DNA from: Bacteroidota bacterium
GTDB taxonomy: Bacteria > Bacteroidota > Bacteroidia > B-17B0 > Aurantibacillaceae
Length of the DNA stretch: 64,000 nucleotides
NCBI GenBank assembly: GCA_021156365.1
Contig: JAJNDK010000003.1
Span: 310,001-374,000 of the forward strand
Direction of reading: 5' to 3'
A program made the position numbers and the translations under genes. Under the pieces are notes generated by a model that saw nothing but the letters and a program-made list of their open reading frames with translations, was not told the origin of the DNA and ran no database searches. Of this stretch, positions 61,625 through 64,000 are shown in pieces (positions within the stretch are counted from its first letter, which is position 1; each line of letters begins with the position of its first letter).

Positions 61625-62584
61625 TTACTGCTTTATGATCTTGTGGTTATAGTTGAGTGCAGTTCCTGAAATGGTGATAAAATAAAGACCGGGCTTCAGT
61701 TCCTTCAGGTCAATCGATGCATCCGGCTCATACAGCTTGTCTTCCGTCTTTAATAACCTGCCGTTAATGTCCCTCAGCTCTACTTTTATTTTCTCACCCC
61801 TCACCGCATTCGGAATAAGAACAGAAATGAGATCATTCGTTGGATTGGGATAGATAGCGATGTTGGCATTTTTATCCGCAGTTTCCAGCCCATGCTTCTC
61901 TTCTTCTTCTTTCCATGCAGGATCAAACAAACGATACGAGCCTCCGCAACCATCGATGATTACAGATACAGCTCCGGTGCCTGTGAGTATGGAAACAAAA
62001 CCCGGGAGCAATGTAACGGACTGGCCGGCATCGAATTCTGCTAAACCATTGACCGGGCTCACGCTGGATGAAACAGATAAGTAACTGGTTACTTCATAAT
62101 CCTGCGGTGGCAAGGGAGAGAAACCCTGTGTAAGTGTCGCCGCATTGGGGCAGGTCGTATTTACATAATAGTAAAAAGTACTCTGCCAGTCCCAGATAAG
62201 GCCGATGTGCTTACGGATCTCGAATTTCAGCAGCTGTGTCTGGCCTATAGGAGTACCCGGAGGCAGATAGTAGCTTATATTAAACTCGTCGAATTCGGCA
62301 AACGTAAAGACAGACCCGGAATCCCAGGAAGTAAGTCCTACAACAATATCCAGGTTCTGTACAAGATTCGGAGCATCCTGGGTAATAAGGATCTTGTATT
62401 CAGCACCGATGTCGAAATTATCCATACTCAGGTACCCGGAGTTGGTAGTGACTATTCCTACAAGCGGTACGCCGTCATATTGCCAGATACTTACATTCCC
62501 ATTAATGGTTGCAGGATCCGAGACGGCGAATTTTGGCAGACAAACGATCATGATCGCTGTCAGTATTGAAATGATCGTTTTCAT
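61625..62584 (-). CDS. Secreted protein with T9SS type A tail
   Basis: 319 residues. Signal peptide ends FAVSD (about 23). The centre (about 30-225) is strand-rich with acidic and aromatic runs (FDIGAEYKILITQ, LRFEI-like strands) and no known catalytic motif. It ends with a type A sorting domain (about 240-319: IAIYPNPTNDLISVLIP... LNYNHKIIKQ). It lies 3 bases after the short tail-fibre-like gene and ends at a strong terminator, so the two are cotranscribed. Function not recognised. Confidence 0.85.
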   Translation of the reverse strand: MKTIISILTAIMIVCLPKFAVSDPATINGNVSIWQYDGVPLVGIVTTNSGYLSMDNFDIGAEYKILITQDAPNLVQNLDIVVGLTSWDSGSVFTFAEFDEFNISYYLPPGTPIGQTQLLKFEIRKHIGLIWDWQSTFYYYVNTTCPNAATLTQGFSPLPPQDYEVTSYLSVSSSVSPVNGLAEFDAGQSVTLLPGFVSILTGTGAVSVIIDGCGGSYRLFDPAWKEEEEKHGLETADKNANIAIYPNPTNDLISVLIPNAVRGEKIKVELRDINGRLLKTEDKLYEPDASIDLKELKPGLYFITISGTALNYNHKIIKQ

Positions 62585-62587
62585 GAT

Positions 62588-63328
62588 TTATTTTTTTTGT
62601 TTCAGGTCTTTCACTTCTTTTTCCAGACGGATCACATACAGTGTGAGTTCCTCGATCTTTTCCAAAAGCTTCGCATCCATCGAGGCCACGTCCAGCCCAT
62701 TCGTTACCATTTCCTGTGCAGAAGGAACTCCTGGAAGATGTTTGTGCTCGTTCACATAAGCTTCCACTTCGGGCAGCGACAGCATTTTGTAGTTTTTATC
62801 AAACACATAATCCGACCAGTTGCCGGTAGTTTCCACGGCCACTTTCACCTTTTCCGTCAGGATCCCTGTTTCCACATAGAGCTTGTAACCAGCAGGAAGG
62901 CCTATCGTTGCCGGATTCCCGATCAGCACATTACTGTTCACTGTCAGGCCCGCGGTAGGATTGTCGGTTTTGATCCCTACATTTCCGTTGCTGTGTTTCA
63001 GGTAAAGGAAATAATTTCCCGGATTAGGTTGTCCGCTGCCCGGTCTCCAGAAATTCAGGCCGTTAGGTGTACATTCCATTCCCCAGATATTGCTGTTCGA
63101 AGGAGCAGGTCCCAGTGTGATCTGTGGACCACCGTAGGTATTGTTTCCTGTCACAGTAAGGATACCATCCGTCACCTGGAGCTTGGCGCCGGCTGTTACT
63201 GTTGTTGTCCCGATCCCAACGCTTCCCGAACGGTAGGTAGTACCTGTCGTTACGACTGAACCAAGCCATTGAGCCTGTGTTGTCTGGATAGCTATAGCCA
63301 TCGCCGCAAATAGAATTAATTTTTTCAT
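62588..63328 (-). CDS. Secreted tail-fibre-like protein, no S74 domain
   Basis: 246 residues from the ATG at 63328; an in-frame ATG at 63415 runs through the leader. Signal peptide MKKLILFAAMAIAIQTTQAQ, nearly the same as that of 61504. The N-terminal YRSGSVGIGTTT and following Gly/Asn-rich strands match the opening of the longer paralogue. The C-terminal part (about 175-246) has the motif WSDYVFDKNYKMLSLPEV, then HLPGVPSAQEM and a coiled coil LLEKIEELTLYVIRLEKEV. It has neither S74 nor sorting domain, so it may be a shorter fibre subunit or assemble by its coiled coil. Confidence 0.85.
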   Translation of the reverse strand: MKKLILFAAMAIAIQTTQAQWLGSVVTTGTTYRSGSVGIGTTTVTAGAKLQVTDGILTVTGNNTYGGPQITLGPAPSNSNIWGMECTPNGLNFWRPGSGQPNPGNYFLYLKHSNGNVGIKTDNPTAGLTVNSNVLIGNPATIGLPAGYKLYVETGILTEKVKVAVETTGNWSDYVFDKNYKMLSLPEVEAYVNEHKHLPGVPSAQEMVTNGLDVASMDAKLLEKIEELTLYVIRLEKEVKDLKQKK

Positions 63329-63348
63329 GATCTGATTGTGTTTGATTG

Positions 63349-63383
63349 TGCCTACTCTGTTTAAAGCTTTTCGGCTTCCGCTT
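63349..63383 (-). promoter_or_regulatory. Shared leader motif, copy in front of 63328
   Basis: 35-base relative of the element at 61521-61554, with one extra T, ending 20 bases before the start codon. It would lie inside the transcript started from the TATTTTTG element at 63436. Confidence 0.75.
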
Positions 63384-63428
63384 AGCCCTTTTTGTTCCCG
63401 TTTTGCAGAAACCAAAAAAGCATGGCGG

Positions 63429-63436
63429 CAAAAATA
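63429..63436 (-). promoter_or_regulatory. candidate -7 element (TATTTTTG) for 63328
   Basis: On the minus strand TATTTTTG fits TAnnTTTG. Transcription would begin near 63422, giving a leader of about 94 bases that contains the shared 35-base motif. No clear -33 box. Confidence 0.4.
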
Positions 63437-63514
63437 GCTTCGCTAAATAGCTGAATACTAATTAAAACGCAGCGATGTGACGAACCCGGTATAAAATAGT
63501 GACGAACCGGAGGC

Positions 63515-64000
63515 TTAAAATTGGATTTTTTGAAGTTCTCCGACATAGGTTTCACCCACAGCTATTTTTTCGCCACGAACGATCACCTCTTTTTTGCTTT
63601 TTTCCTGTATTTTATCCAGGCGTACAATGCTGGAACGGCTGATACGAAGGTATTCCAGAGGATCCGGCACCAGTTCAAGGAAGCCTCCGATCTTGTAACG
63701 GGTCACAAATTTTTTTGTATCCGTTTGTATTTCAATGTAGTTACCACTTGCTTTTACAAAACAAATATCATTGGTAACGATGCGGATGTGTTTGCCCTGT
63801 TCTTTAAAAACCACATAATTTGTTTTCTTCTTCAGGCGCTTTAACAATTGCCGGAGGAGCTCACGGCTGATATCACGGTTATAGCTCAGGATCCGGAACC
63901 GGAAAAAGAGATACACCATTGCTAAAACAAAAACAAAGACTGCCGCTGCGAACCAGCCAGTTTTCCAGAACGGCGGAGCGATCCGGAATTCAAATTCCCG
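63515..64000 (-). CDS. Membrane-anchored LytTR regulator, N-terminus beyond the window
   Basis: The frame stays open past the right edge. The last 27 residues before the ATG at 63919 (EFRIAPPFWKTGWF, then a run of Ala/Val/Phe) are those of a Y_Y_Y-type domain end followed by one membrane helix; the helix then passes into a cytoplasmic LytTR DNA-binding domain (about 50-130 of the visible part: VVFKEQGKHIRIVTNDICFV, YKIGGFLELVP, RISRSSIVRLDKI). Such proteins normally carry a large extracytoplasmic propeller sensor and bind DNA from the membrane. It lies just upstream of, and in line with, the tail-fibre-like cluster. Regulation of that cluster is an inference. Confidence 0.85.
   Translation of the reverse strand, partial: REFEFRIAPPFWKTGWFAAAVFVFVLAMVYLFFRFRILSYNRDISRELLRQLLKRLKKKTNYVVFKEQGKHIRIVTNDICFVKASGNYIEIQTDTKKFVTRYKIGGFLELVPDPLEYLRISRSSIVRLDKIQEKSKKEVIVRGEKIAVGETYVGELQKIQF

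Overview
The window reads as chromosomal DNA of a member of the phylum Bacteroidota. The evidence is five predicted cargo proteins of the type IX secretion system (T9SS; four with type A tails, one with a gliding-motility-associated type B tail), a PorP/SprF-like outer-membrane partner, two PorE-like TPR/PD40 proteins, BatD and BatE, a CarboxypepD-plug TonB-dependent receptor, LytS/LytTR regulators, WG-repeat and multihaem-TPR proteins, and TAnnTTTG-type -7 promoter motifs in place of sigma70 boxes. Base composition is intermediate. I cannot name a genus. I see no tRNA, rRNA, CRISPR array, transposase, integrase or phage structural module.

Layout. 1-4425 (minus): batD, batE and a PorE-like protein cut by the window edge. 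4777-8943 (plus): envelope operon of a PAP2 phosphatase, an ArnT-like glycosyltransferase, an MFS transporter and a small membrane protein. 9450-13007 (plus): LamG-repeat T9SS cargo. 13296-15882 (minus): TPR-LytS histidine kinase and LytTR regulator, divergent from a three-gene exported operon (16002-17875, plus). 18023-21548 (minus): M1 metallopeptidase with a C-terminal barrel-like region, and a small membrane protein interrupted by an in-frame TGA. 21731-22369 (minus): small membrane protein. 22686-25950 (plus): unknown protein, GNAT acetyltransferase and seven-haem TPR cytochrome, overlapping end to end. 26044-28089 (plus): WG-repeat protein. 28100-29266 (minus): serine hydrolase. 29449-32333 (plus): TonB-dependent receptor coupled to a cobalamin adenosyltransferase. 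32396-36420 (minus): unknown lipoprotein and two tandem POT transporters. 36765-41277 (minus): giant TraB-fold protein, YkgJ-type protein and FtsB/DivIC, divergent from an L,D-transpeptidase (41329) and an unknown exported protein. 42769-50399 (minus): T9SS adhesin module of a PKD-repeat adhesin, a TPR/PD40 protein and PorP/SprF. 50525-52309 (minus): MBL-fold hydrolase and MiaE-like hydroxylase. 52645-55596 (plus): GH3-serine hydrolase fusion. 55807-57742 (minus): T9SS propeller-like protein and lipoprotein, bracketed by two copies of a palindromic element. 58067-58855 (plus): unrecognised two-fold-repeat protein. 59309-64000 (minus): three secreted proteins, two of them paralogues sharing an untranslated leader, behind a truncated membrane-anchored LytTR regulator.

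Two themes stand out. The first is cell-surface biology: secreted adhesins, peptidoglycan and lipid modification, peptide uptake, and regulators of the LytTR type. The second is the intergenic DNA, which carries at least six families of dispersed inverted repeats; some have entered coding sequence or probably supplied start codons. The best candidates for something little described are the two-fold-repeat protein at 58067, the LytTR/shared-leader tail-fibre cluster at 59309-64000, the small gene with an in-frame TGA at 18023, and the coupled GNAT-multihaem set at 22686-25950.
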